From: Plasmodium brasilianum
Taxonomy: Eukaryota > Apicomplexa > Aconoidasida > Haemosporida > Plasmodiidae
Assembly: GCF_023973825.1 (NCBI RefSeq)
Contig: NC_090115.1
Coordinates: 620,001 to 684,000, forward strand
Direction: 5' to 3'
DNA: 64,000 nucleotides
Shown: piece after piece, positions 49,889 to 59,910 of the stretch
Layout: every line of letters starts with the position of its first letter
Numbering within the stretch: position 1 is the stretch's first letter
Position numbers and translations under genes: made by a program
Notes under the pieces: generated by a model
Told to the model about the DNA's origin: nothing
The model's input: only the letters and a program-made list of their open reading frames with translations
Database searches by the model: none

Positions 49889-50501
49889 TTTTTCTCATTT
49901 TATTTCATTTCATTTTTTGCGCATCTTTTGAATTATCAGTAGTTTGCCATATTACTTGGATTCATATACTATCGTTTATTCATCGAGTTTGCCCATTAAC
50001 AGAGATTTTGCTAAACAGAAACGTAAGCACCACCCACATGGTCATACATGTGTATGTTTTATTGTTCCTACATAGGATTAACTATTTTGAAAAGCATATT
50101 TGCGATTTATGGTTTCTTCATCATTCCGTTATATAATCATTCGCCCATTTAATCGTTCATTCATTTTATTAATCAACTGTTCAATTATACATTTCAAAAA
50201 GAACTTTAAAAAATTATTTTTACTCACACAAATTGTTCATATTAAAAAAAAAAATAATAACATGAAAGCAAAACATAGCGAAGCAAAGAACGGATGAATG
50301 AAAAAAAAATATATTTTTTTTTGTGCCCCCTGTCAACCGCGCAAAGTTGTCGGCATATTTGCATTCGTACGTGTACATATACAAATGTGTGTACTCATAT
50401 GCTTATTTTGTGTAAGATCAAAAATCACAATTATACTTAAAAAAAAAAAAAAAAAAAGCAAGCAAGCGAAAATTTTAATATATCCCTGCAGGTAACAAAT
50501 T

Positions 50502-51005
50502 TTAACTTGTATTTTTTTCGTATTTCTCAAAATAATGTCTGAAATATAAAACAGCCGCGTTTATGTTTTTTAACTGATTCTTTGGAAAATTAAGAATATT
50601 TTTACCTGGAGGAACCTGCTCTTGCTTTCTGATTCTTTCGTTTTTTATATGAGCCCTTAGGTTAATCATTCTTTTTTGCTTCATTAACTTTCGTTTAGTT
50701 GATGGAGGTACGTGTCCTTTTAATTTTTCCCTTAAATATTCTACATTTTTGCATTCCTTTACACCTTTTAAAAACATTTTAATAATTTCGATTTTCGTTA
50801 AATCTTTTCTATTTTGCACATCAATTTCAACAGATGCATTTCTTAGCCGTTTCATGTAAGTCCTAAACACCTTCGAAGTTTTTTTTTTTCTTTTACTGAA
50901 CAAACTTTTAAAAATCTTATGTCCATTTTCCCCTCTGTTAAAATGTATAATGTAACATTCACATGATACAATGAGAAGCACGAGGTACAAAAGGTAGTTC
51001 TTCAT
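50502..51005 (-). CDS. basic protein with secretory leader, bS21-like (apicoplast ribosomal candidate)
   Basis: 167 residues, single exon, ATG at 51005. Seen: signal peptide MKNYLLYLVLLIVSCECY, then a Lys/Arg-rich stretch of transit-peptide type, then a basic mature part. The segment SVEIDV..IIKMFLKGVKE..GHVPPSTKRKLMKQKR has the order of bacterial bS21: a short beta start, a helix, then a 'PSxKRxxKxxR' basic helix. Known: nuclear-encoded apicoplast proteins carry a signal plus transit peptide, and bS21 is a small-subunit ribosomal protein. Inferred: apicoplast ribosomal protein S21. The match is short and basic, so another plastid RNA-binding protein is possible. Downstream of DAD1 on the same strand, about 370 bases away. 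Confidence 0.6.
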   Translation of the reverse strand: MKNYLLYLVLLIVSCECYIIHFNRGENGHKIFKSLFSKRKKKTSKVFRTYMKRLRNASVEIDVQNRKDLTKIEIIKMFLKGVKECKNVEYLREKLKGHVPPSTKRKLMKQKRMINLRAHIKNERIRKQEQVPPGKNILNFPKNQLKNINAAVLYFRHYFEKYEKNTS

Positions 51006-51041
51006 TTATAACTTTTAACTCACTAGTCTTCGCTTGCTAGC

Positions 51042-51155
51042 CTTTACTCAATAGTGTTCTCGTGTTGACCTTTACTCAGTAGTGTTCTCTTGATGTCCTT
51101 TACTCAGTAGTGTTCTCGTGTTGGCCTTTACTCAGTAGTGTTCTCTTGCTGGAAT
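51042..51155. repeat. 28-bp tandem repeat between DAD1 and the bS21-like gene
   Basis: Four copies of a 28-bp unit (ctttactcagtagtgttctc plus gtgttggc, or ttgatgtc), with decayed copies on both flanks. It lies just upstream of the bS21-like start, in what should be its promoter or 5' UTR. Confidence 0.9.
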
Positions 51156-51373
51156 TTAAGCAGTAGTCTTCACTAATTGGCCTTCACATATTAACCTACA
51201 TTCATCCGTACTGATTTGCGGTTACCTTCTTTGGACTATAAACATGTCTATTATGAACGTTTAACTCTTTACTAGTCCCAATTAAATATAAAAAATAAAA
51301 GAAAAAATGTCCAAGAAAAGAAATAAAACTATACTTAAGTTTTAAAAAAAAGAAAAGTAAAGAAATACGTTCC

Positions 51374-52075
51374 TTAATTTAAATGCATGTAGCTAAATAC
51401 GCCTGAAAAATGATAAAAAAATTATGAGGAAAAAGGATATAAAAAAATGTGTATACTTTACAAAAATAAAATAAAATAGTAAAAATAGTGAAAATTGTGA
51501 ATATAATGAAAAATATATGTGCAAATATAGAAAAGGGGCAAGAAAAAAATATAATTTCTGAAAATGTTATAAAAAATAAAAAAAGTTCATCTTACCTATG
51601 TACAGTAACAACGAGCAGAGAACAAAATCGAATATTATTTTTTCTCTTTTAAGGTTAAACAGACTCTTGTTAGTAGTCTTAACAAAAAAAAAAAAAAAAA
51701 AAAACAGTTAAAAAGGAATCATCATTTTTAAATATATGTATTGTAAATTATATGTGCACTGGGTTTGAATTATTAAGAAGGCTAACACTTTTTTTTCTTT
51801 TTTTTTTTTTGTTAAATTTTTTCTTTGTATTTTTTTTCCATTCTTTCCATTTATATTACCTGTTCCCTTAGTGCTCCTAAAAATGTTACATTTCCAATGG
51901 CCGTAAAAATTGCGGCCACTACAATTTTATCGTCAAAGGAAGAATATAAATAAGCATAAAACCACAAAATAATTAACTGTGAAAAAGTAAAGATAATGAA
52001 AATGTCTATGAATAGCGCTATTCTGAGTGTACTCTTCTTATACCTACGGTAAAAAGTATTTATTATTCTATTCAT
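51374..52075 (-). CDS. DAD1: oligosaccharyltransferase subunit DAD1/OST2
   Basis: Small ER membrane subunit of the complex that transfers glycans to Asn. Exons: 52075-51860 (72 codons), 51677-51596 and 51402-51374. Donors GTAATA and GTAAGA, acceptors gttaag and tttcag, phases 0 and 1, giving 108 residues against about 113 in human DAD1. Seen: a basic N-terminus; two hydrophobic segments in exon 1, the second ending in IGNVTFLGALREQ, which fits DAD1's 'VGxFxLxxxLRxQ'; exon 2 TNKSLFNLKREKIIFDFVLC, which fits 'NK..F..I...RAFADFxFA'; and a last short hydrophobic end. DAD1's strongly conserved FPFN is replaced by a Ser/Asp stretch (YSSFDDK), so the protein is divergent. Plasmodium makes very short N-glycans but keeps core transferase subunits. 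The gene is easy to miss because exons 2 and 3 are tiny. Confidence 0.85.
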
Positions 52076-52189
52076 TTTTGTCTGTATTATATTGCCAAAT
52101 AATTTTTAAAAATTACATATAAAAGATAAAATGTATTTCATATCAATATAAAGTTCATTTCAAAAATAAAATAAAAAACACATATGTAT

Positions 52190-52353
52190 CAACATATGTA
52201 CAAAACAAATGTACATATATATGTACCAACATATGTACAAAACAAATGTACATATATATATACCAACATATGTACAAAACAAATGTACATATATATATAC
52301 CAACATATGTACAAAACAAATGTACATATATATGTACAAACATATGTACAAAT
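52190..52353. repeat. 37-bp tandem repeat with internal palindrome
   Basis: Four to five copies of a 37-bp unit (caacatatgtacaaaacaaa plus a palindromic half). The half contains GTACATATATATGTAC, its own reverse complement, in some copies. It lies 5' of DAD1. Being 37 bp, it shifts frame each copy and is non-coding. Confidence 0.92.
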
Positions 52354-52606
52354 AAATGCATATAAATGAATGGATGAACGAGTGTAAGCCATAAATTACG
52401 AATTATGGCTTAGGTAAAAGTTAAATTTAAAGTTCACGAATTATTGCATATTTCCTGTGAATAAAAAAATATTTCAGAGGAGTAAATTTTTTTTTTTTTT
52501 TTCTTTTTGATAAATACTTAACACGTATTAATATGTAGGTTTTATAGAATGTTAAACGAGTAAATAATTAACTAATATATGATTAATATATTTAACCAGT
52601 AAATGC

Positions 52607-53205
52607 TTAAGCAGTAAATGTTTCAGTAAATGCTTCACTATTAATGGTACCCTTTTTGATGATACCATTTTTCTCAATAATTTTATTACCTGCAAGTATG
52701 CTATATATATAGATAACACTTTTCTGTCGTTCATTAATTAGCTGCTTTTTTTAACTATATTCATCGTGTACTACTCATATGCGCTTAAAAGTGTACATAA
52801 AAAGATATATATATGTATTATGCATATTTTATCAACAATTTTAAGAAATGTCCATGGCATTTCCGAAAAATAGGAATTGTTTGACTGCCCATTTGTTCTT
52901 TCGCGCCCCTTCTGCTTGTTCAAATATTCATCATCCTTATAACATATAAATATATACATATATATATAAACATATATGTATATATGTTTATTTATTTTAC
53001 ATTTCATAGTTGCTTTTTTTTTTATTTTAAATCACCATTCTTTTGATCCATATAAGAGGATTATTTTCACAACACGTATGTATGTACATATTAACGTAGC
53101 TATTATTGCCCGAATTTTTAAAAATCAAAGCAATACTTGAAGAAGGGTCTACATTCTCTATATTTGAATAAGAAGAAATATCTCTTTTAATTACGTCGTT
53201 TTACA
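52607..53205 (-). CDS. candidate spliced small membrane protein (5' end unresolved)
   Basis: Three minus-strand exons fit in phase: about 53205-53096 (..NIENVDPSSSIALIFKNSGNNSY, donor GTTAAT), 52935-52797 (starts DDEYLNKQKGRERTNGQSNN; donor GTACAC) and 52689-52607 (..NGIIKKGTINSEAFTE.., TAA; acceptor cttgcag). They are GC-richer than the flanks and not low-complexity. A Pro-Trp motif precedes a single hydrophobic stretch (FLKIVDKICIIHIYIFLC) near the end. The first exon and start are not clear; a frame with MNSHM at about 53350 is one option. No family recognised. Evidence is composition plus splice phase only. Confidence 0.42.
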
Positions 53206-53597
53206 CATTTAATATAATTGACATAATTAGAATAATTAATGTAATTAATTTGACGTAACAAATTACAAAATATTTGACGCAAAAAAAAAAAGATTATTTT
53301 TTTATGTGGAAATAGAAAAGTGCCTCTTTTCACCATGTGGCTGTTCATACCCCTTTTAAGAGTTAAAATAAAGGAAAATACATCATCCGAGCGTACTATT
53401 TGAGCGTGTGCATATATGAATATATACATTTATATGTACATGCATATATACATATATATATAAGTATACATATATATAGACTTATGCGACGAACTGAAAT
53501 CTTTTCCCCCGTTTCTCCCTATTTCTTTACGCCTTACTTTTTCCATGTTACGCTTAATTTTCCTGCGCAAAATAAATGTTAAAAGACGTAAAATACA

Positions 53598-55136
53598 ATG
53601 GTGGTGTTTTTGAGTTTAAAAAATTTATGGATTAATGAAAAGGTATTAATTCCTTATATGAACAGAATAAATTCAGCAAATAAAGTTAGCATATCTTCAA
53701 TAGTGCATAACAGGACAACAGTAAATTTGAACAACTTAAACAATGTAGTTGCACTGATGTATAGTTATAAAAATGGATGTACCAAAAGTGGAAGGAGGTA
53801 CCATATGTGCAAGAGTTATAATAATTTAGCAGACATTTTGCTTAATACAAATTATAATCGTATGCACAGTAAGCGCATGCAAGCGAGAGAACGGAGTATG
53901 CTTGGTGTGAACTGTGTATATAGAGTGAATAATGTGAACAAGGAATATAAGATAAAGGGAAAAATGAAATACGGTGACAGCTTAACTAGTTATCTATTTG
54001 ATTCAAATCAAATTAAGAGGAATGTTTTTATTAACTCGTCTAATATATACAGAATAGGAAATTGCTATTCGAGAGGGTTTAGTGCTAATTCAAAAAATAT
54101 GAATGAGGCAGCGGCGGCGGAAAAGTTAGCTGAGCAAGAATCAGCTGTAGAAGAATTAGGCGCAAAAGCAGTAAACATGTCAAGCGGTACTAACACTTCT
54201 AGGAGTGGCAATAATGTCTCTAAAGAGAGTACCCCCCTTAATAGGGAGGGTAAGAAGAAAACGTTAAAAGAACTGTACATAGATAAAAAAGAAAAAGAAA
54301 GGATGATAAAAATGTATTTACTTTTAAGTCTGTTGTTAATGCCCTTTGGGTATACATACATGTATTGTATTCAAAATGATATAAGCGTAAATGAGTTAAT
54401 AAAGATTCTAAAAAAAAAAGCAGAAGTTTTAGAAAATAAATACAATGATACATTACATGAATTTATAGATAAATATTTTCCATTAAGTAATGAACCATTA
54501 TTACCTGACTTCAAAGATTTAAATTATCCTGAAAATTTACCAACTTTAGTAATAGATCTAAATTATGTAATTGCAAAATTAGAATATGATAGAAAAACAG
54601 GGTGGAGAGTATTAAAGAGGCCTTACGCTGATTTATTTTTTAAAGAATTATCAAGTTTTTATGAAATTGTTATATGGTCTGATGACAATTTTCCTGTGGC
54701 CCAAGAAGTTATATCCAAGTGGGGTATACCAGCTATAGGATGTTTACATAGAGACCAATGCTCAAAAAAAAAAAAGTATTATGTGAAAGATTTAAAAAGA
54801 TTAGGTAGAAATTTAAATCGCGTTGTTATAATAGATCATGATGTACATGCTTTTATGCTTCAACCAGAAAATGGAATATTAATAAAAGAATTTCATGGGG
54901 ATGTAAATGATAAAGAAATTTTATGCTTAATTGATTTACTAAAATCATTTGCTATTAGCACTTATGATATTTCACAATTTTTAAGAAAATATGGAGGGGG
55001 CGATTATAACATAGGTAAAAGATATTTACAACTAAAAAGTGACACAGAACAAAAGTCACAACGAATTAGAAACATTGGTAAAATATTTCACTTAGATAAT
55101 AAAAAAACACCCAATGGAATTTCCTTCAATTCGTGA
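53598..55136 (+). CDS. TIM50: mitochondrial import translocase subunit TIM50
   Basis: Receptor of the TIM23 complex in the mitochondrial inner membrane. 512 residues, single exon, ATG at 53598. Seen: a basic Asn/Ser/Arg N-terminus suited to a presequence; one membrane segment (about 235-257, YLLLSLLLMPFGYTYMYCI); then the FCP1/NLI-phosphatase-like domain (about 310-465) with TLVIDLNYVIAKLEYDRKTG, WRVLKRPYADLFF, YEIVIWSDD and NRVVIIDHD..AFMLQPENGI. Known: TIM50 keeps the fold but not phosphatase activity. Here the catalytic DxDxT position reads DLNYV, so it is inactive as a phosphatase. The order presequence, TM, intermembrane-space domain agrees with TIM50. Divergent from the candidate at 52607-53205 and convergent with VPS53. 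Confidence 0.93.
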   Translation: MVVFLSLKNLWINEKVLIPYMNRINSANKVSISSIVHNRTTVNLNNLNNVVALMYSYKNGCTKSGRRYHMCKSYNNLADILLNTNYNRMHSKRMQARERSMLGVNCVYRVNNVNKEYKIKGKMKYGDSLTSYLFDSNQIKRNVFINSSNIYRIGNCYSRGFSANSKNMNEAAAAEKLAEQESAVEELGAKAVNMSSGTNTSRSGNNVSKESTPLNREGKKKTLKELYIDKKEKERMIKMYLLLSLLLMPFGYTYMYCIQNDISVNELIKILKKKAEVLENKYNDTLHEFIDKYFPLSNEPLLPDFKDLNYPENLPTLVIDLNYVIAKLEYDRKTGWRVLKRPYADLFFKELSSFYEIVIWSDDNFPVAQEVISKWGIPAIGCLHRDQCSKKKKYYVKDLKRLGRNLNRVVIIDHDVHAFMLQPENGILIKEFHGDVNDKEILCLIDLLKSFAISTYDISQFLRKYGGGDYNIGKRYLQLKSDTEQKSQRIRNIGKIFHLDNKKTPNGISFNS

Positions 55137-55733
55137 AATTGGAAAAAGCGCAAAAAAAAAATATTTTGCTTTTTAAGTATCTCTTAAGTGCACGGTGTGC
55201 CTACAGGAATAAAGAACTTCCCCAATGTGAGATTTTTTTTTTTTTTATATTGCGTGAATAATTGCAAGCTAGATTTATACATATATATATTTTTTCAAAT
55301 TATTTTATGTAATATTTTTAATGTTCAAATGTAGTAGGTTGTGTACATAAGCACATAAATGTGTGTGCGTGTGCGTGTGTGTTTGTACACGTTAAAGTCA
55401 TAAAAGTAATATTTGTAATTCGTTCCTAAAAAAACTATGCTACCACAACTTGCACATCGCATTACTGAAAATGAAATATTAGTTTCTTAATTTTTCTTTA
55501 TAAAGTTAAAGTCCAAGTATATTTTGCATAAATGAGCCTGTAAAAATTTTTCTTTTTGTGCAAGAAGTGGCTTACACGAAACACATAAAAAAAAAAAAAA
55601 AAAAAAAACTAAACTTAAATACACATATATTTCAAAAATATAAACATTTAAGTTATACACAAGACCAGGATTATAGCCTTCTCAATATAATACGAATGAA
55701 TGGCCTCGTTTCCCCCCCCCTTCATGTATCTCT
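55137..55733. other. convergent intergenic region
   Basis: Between the 3' ends of TIM50 and VPS53. T run at about 55231-55245, TG tract near 55362-55385, A run at 55588-55607 and a C run at 55712-55720. No gene seen. Confidence 0.6.
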
Positions 55734-58700
55734 CTATATGCTCGTAATTTTATTGAAAAAAAACTTAACTTCCTCTGCAGCTTTTATTCCCCTCTCCTTA
55801 ATATCATGTACATAATTTTTATGTAAGTTTAGCTCGTTTGGGATGTTTTCACCTTTGTTTTCTTTTAGAGATAATATTTTTTCGATCTCCTGTATGGTAC
55901 ATATATTGTTATTTTCTGTGAGTAGTAAGTTGAAGGAGTTCATATCATAAATATTCGAGAGGAATATTTTAATTAATAATTCAATTTTATTCATATGTTT
56001 CTTGACATAATTAAAATATGTTTGGGGAATAAAGCAGTCATCTATATCTGTATTTAGAGTGAGCATATTTGATGGTATAGAAATTTGTTGCTTCCTTTTT
56101 TCGCCCCCATTTTCGCCCACATTTTCGCCCACATACTCGTCCACATTTTCATTCATAGTGTTACCTGTATATTCACCATCATTTATTGCTGTTCTATTTT
56201 TTTCATCGTTTGGCCCCTTTTTTTTACTACTCGCTTCTAATGGTATTTTAAGTAAAACTTTCTGAATTTCATAACAATCTAGAAGCAATTGTTGTGCTGT
56301 TATATTGGTCATAAATTTAAAAGAAAAAATAGTGTGATGAAATTGTTGAATTATTAATGTGGTCGTTTTTTCAAATAAGTAAGTTAAATATGTGTCATTA
56401 AAAATTTTTTTAAAAAATATAAAATACTTGTGAAGAAAATTTTCCATCTCCAATATATATGAGGACTTTTCCTGAAGGTGATTTATATCATATATGTTAA
56501 CAATAGAGTTATTTGAAATGATATTATTAATTTTTTTTTGTATATAGGAAATAATCACTTTTATACAATTAGTTTTTATATTTAAAAATAATTTTTCTTC
56601 ATCTTTAAGTGATATTTTTTCCATAAAAATTGGGTCGATATCTTTTATGATATTTTCATTAGCTTCATTAATAGTTTGTTCTACGTAATAACTTGTATTA
56701 ATTAAAATAGATAATAATTTGAAATTCTGAATTTTATTTTCTTCTTTAATTTCTTTTATTGTTCTGGTATTTAATTCTTCACTATACTTTAATAATAAAG
56801 TTTTAAAAAACATTACGAAATCATATAAAGTCTGACAGTTACTAAATAACAATATCATATTTACATAACTTTTGTATAAGTAAAAAATTTTATATGCTGA
56901 CTTATATACGGTATGTTTTTCCCCCATAATTTCAAAATTTATTTCTGGAATATATTTATTTTTATTTAAAAAATTTTTGATATCATCAAAAGTGTCCTTC
57001 ACAAAATTTTGTACCTTCGTTTCATTATCCCTTGTGATATCAAATATGTCCTCTTTATTTTCATCGCTTATGATATTTTCATATTTCATTAGTATTTTTT
57101 TCTCCTCGTACTTGAGCCAACTGCACAGGTAGCTGTCAAAGACGCAGGAAATTATTCCTATAAAATTTTGCCCCTTTTGTTCCTTTTCTCTACTCTCTCC
57201 ATTTTGTTCATTTGGCACTTTAGCATGGCATCTACTTCTCTCTTTCGTGCTGTTCACTAGGTTATTGTTAGTTTCTATTTTGTTACTACTATAATTGGAT
57301 GTATTTTCGATAGGAATACTAATAGGAGTTGTACTCTTACTTACATCCCTACCATTATGCGGAAAATCATTTTTCACCGCTCCTTCATGCATATCATAAT
57401 TAATAGTATTTCCACTAGCAAATTTCGCTTCTTTACCTTTTTTCTCCACTTCTTCAATTTGCTTGTTGTTTGTACCCTCTTTTGAAATATTCTTTATGAT
57501 ATTGTGCATAGCAAAAGATAAAAAGGACTCCTTACTTTTTTTCATGTGACTGTGTTCATTTAGATCATCATTTGCACATTTGTTACAGTCCATTTGTGTT
57601 AACTCTTTTTGAATTATAAGCTCAGGAAAAGGGAATTCCAAGGAGGAGTAACTGTCATATGATACACCATTTTCTTCAGTGAAAAATGTAATATTTTTTG
57701 TTAAAAAATTTTCGAAATTTATAACTTTTATGACTGTCTGAATTATCGAAACAGGATTCATTTCCTCCATAGAAGAAGACATAATTTTTACAATATGATT
57801 TTTTGTGATAGAACAAAATTTACTTACAATGTAATATGGTATATTATAAATTCTTGGAAAAATATGTGCATATGTATTTTCATAATTATTCAATGATCGC
57901 TTTAGCCATGCCAACCTTCTGTCTATGCTTTCCAATGTATTAACTTGATTTTCAAAAATTAATACGTATTTTTCTAAAAAAAAAGTCGTAAATTTTTTTG
58001 CTACACTGTTCACAAAATTGGGGTTTAAATGGTATAGGCAATTACACGCATCAAACAGATTGATGTTCATTTTGTCCTTATCATTGCTGAGACCATTATG
58101 GCTTTGACTATTATGAGTGCTGCTATTATGACTGCTTCTGTTATTACTACTTCCACTCGGAATATCACTATTAAGATTGTTAATACTACTATAATTACTA
58201 AAACTGATGGAATCATAGCTAAATTCGCTCAAGATGACAATGTTATTTTCTATATGTACATCCGAATCGTAAATTAGGTCTATATCCTCCATTATTTGAT
58301 GCTTTAAATCATCAAATAGGATATTTGCATCATTATATAAAGAACTCAATTTATTGTTAGTCTTTAAGTCTGATATATGTGTAAGCATTAATTTAATTAC
58401 AGATACAAGTGATATACAATCTTTGTAATCTCTTTTTAACGCTTTTTTCTTTAAGTTACTAATAGCTGTAATAACCATTACAATTCTCTTTAATATAATA
58501 ATAGTTTCTGTGACATTCTTTTTTCCTATATCTAATTTTTTAATATCTTTACATAACTTTATTAATATATCTTCACTTTCTTCTGTTTTTTTATCAACTT
58601 GTTCCATTTTATTATTTATTAATTTCATTTTTTCTTTTATACTTTTTAATTTTTCTTCATATTCATTTTTACTTAACACATGATTTTCTACCTTATCATT

Positions 58701-58886
58701 TATTGCTTTATCTAGTTCAACTATTTCTTTGTTCATTTTTTCTACATGCATTTCCACATCCTCTATATTCTTAATGTTGTTATTTATATAGTCCTTCACA
58801 TATTCATCTTCTTCTTTTTTGCTCCTTATTTTTTTAGTTTCTTCCATTAACTTTATCTTTGTGCTCGAGTTAGCAAGGTACTTCAT
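55734..58886 (-). CDS. VPS53: VPS53, GARP/EARP tethering complex subunit
   Basis: Tethers endosome-derived vesicles at the trans-Golgi. 1,050 residues from ATG 58886 (MKYLANSSTK). An upstream non-ATG extension is rejected because it runs into poly-A. Seen: N-terminal coiled coil (about 1-105) and then the family core LCKDIKKLDIGKKNVTETII, followed by ISNLKKKALKRDYKDCISLV (about 108-170). This matches the VPS53 'ICxDIKxLDxAKxNLTxTIxxLxxLxM' helix pair. A helical rod follows, with Asn/Ser and Lys/Glu-rich inserts (about 265-295 and 480-590). It ends in a helical C-terminal domain. From the standard set, VPS51/52/54 would be the partners. Single exon, convergent with TIM50. Confidence 0.9.
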   Translation of the reverse strand: MKYLANSSTKIKLMEETKKIRSKKEEDEYVKDYINNNIKNIEDVEMHVEKMNKEIVELDKAINDKVENHVLSKNEYEEKLKSIKEKMKLINNKMEQVDKKTEESEDILIKLCKDIKKLDIGKKNVTETIIILKRIVMVITAISNLKKKALKRDYKDCISLVSVIKLMLTHISDLKTNNKLSSLYNDANILFDDLKHQIMEDIDLIYDSDVHIENNIVILSEFSYDSISFSNYSSINNLNSDIPSGSSNNRSSHNSSTHNSQSHNGLSNDKDKMNINLFDACNCLYHLNPNFVNSVAKKFTTFFLEKYVLIFENQVNTLESIDRRLAWLKRSLNNYENTYAHIFPRIYNIPYYIVSKFCSITKNHIVKIMSSSMEEMNPVSIIQTVIKVINFENFLTKNITFFTEENGVSYDSYSSLEFPFPELIIQKELTQMDCNKCANDDLNEHSHMKKSKESFLSFAMHNIIKNISKEGTNNKQIEEVEKKGKEAKFASGNTINYDMHEGAVKNDFPHNGRDVSKSTTPISIPIENTSNYSSNKIETNNNLVNSTKERSRCHAKVPNEQNGESREKEQKGQNFIGIISCVFDSYLCSWLKYEEKKILMKYENIISDENKEDIFDITRDNETKVQNFVKDTFDDIKNFLNKNKYIPEINFEIMGEKHTVYKSAYKIFYLYKSYVNMILLFSNCQTLYDFVMFFKTLLLKYSEELNTRTIKEIKEENKIQNFKLLSILINTSYYVEQTINEANENIIKDIDPIFMEKISLKDEEKLFLNIKTNCIKVIISYIQKKINNIISNNSIVNIYDINHLQEKSSYILEMENFLHKYFIFFKKIFNDTYLTYLFEKTTTLIIQQFHHTIFSFKFMTNITAQQLLLDCYEIQKVLLKIPLEASSKKKGPNDEKNRTAINDGEYTGNTMNENVDEYVGENVGENGGEKRKQQISIPSNMLTLNTDIDDCFIPQTYFNYVKKHMNKIELLIKIFLSNIYDMNSFNLLLTENNNICTIQEIEKILSLKENKGENIPNELNLHKNYVHDIKERGIKAAEEVKFFFNKITSI

Positions 58887-59910
58887 AATGCGCAAAAAAG
58901 TACCCAAGAACAAAAAAAAAAACAAAAAAAAACAAAAAAAAAAAAAAAAAAAGGACGAAAATGTGTACTATTGTGAATACATATACGCTAATTTAAGTAT
59001 ATGCATAAAGCAAATTAATACATACATATGAGGCAAATTATTACACAAATATATATATATATATATATAAATCGAATTAACTATAATGCAATTCCCCTTT
59101 TGCATACGCAGCTTGACGAAAATTTTTTGCGAGTAAAAAAAACAGAATGAACAATTACGTTTTGTATATTTTTTCATGTGTATCAAGCAGTTTACTTGGT
59201 ACAGTTAAACTGAAGCACGTGATTTCATGCTTAGTTTGTTACACCTTTATTTGCTTTCTTTAGCTTTCAATTTTATACGATAATGCGAAGTTTATTTATT
59301 TTTACCAGTAAAATAACACATGAAAAAAAAGAGAAAGATAATTCACATTTCGTACGTTACTCTTATCTTACCTCTTTTTGCTTCAATTATTTGTTTTTAA
59401 AAAAAAGAGATAACACAAAATTCGCAGTGCAACATTTGGAAAAGTTTTCACTTTTTGTTGTCGCTCATTTCGTTTTGATTAGCCAGAATTTATTTTTATT
59501 TTGAAAAAAAATAAAATGATTTTTAAATGGTTGTGTGCATTTTTCACTATTTTGTACAAAAAAAAAAAAAAAGAAAAAATAAAAAAGAAAAAAGAAATTT
59601 ATCTTTAAAATTGTTCCAAAATTATTTCAATAAATGATACTATGGAATAATATTTGGGGCATTTTTTTTTGAAAGCGTATTTCATTTTCTTTTTCTCTGA
59701 AGGACAAAAAAAGAAAAAAAATTTGACAAATGTAAAGTTGTACTGTATGTAAAACATATCATTTAACGTAAAAAAAAAAAAAAAGAAAAAAATTAAGGGA
59801 AGTATAGGCAAGCACGATATATATTGTACTATGCGCAAAATGGAGTACTCATATAAATTTTTATCAATTTAATTTTTATTATCTTCAATTTTTTTTTTTT
59901 TTTTTTTTTT
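58887..59910. other. intergenic region between VPS53 and the ClpS-like gene
   Basis: Poly-A runs directly upstream of VPS53 (about 58912-58952), a TA tract at 59050-59070, A runs at 59558-59600 and 59769-59791, and a 23-base T run at 59889-59911. One true-ATG ORF, 59283-59504 (+, 73 residues: MRSLFIFTSK.., ending LISQNLFLF), has no recognisable family. I give it about 0.2 of being a gene. Confidence 0.55.

Noticed and set aside
52741..52797. SECIS-like element for a selenoprotein
   Set aside because: An ATGA occurs but no paired helix or matching GA quartet could be formed.
59283..59504. 73-residue + strand ORF as a confident gene
   Set aside because: True ATG but no family, no splice signals and average intergenic composition; kept only as a note.
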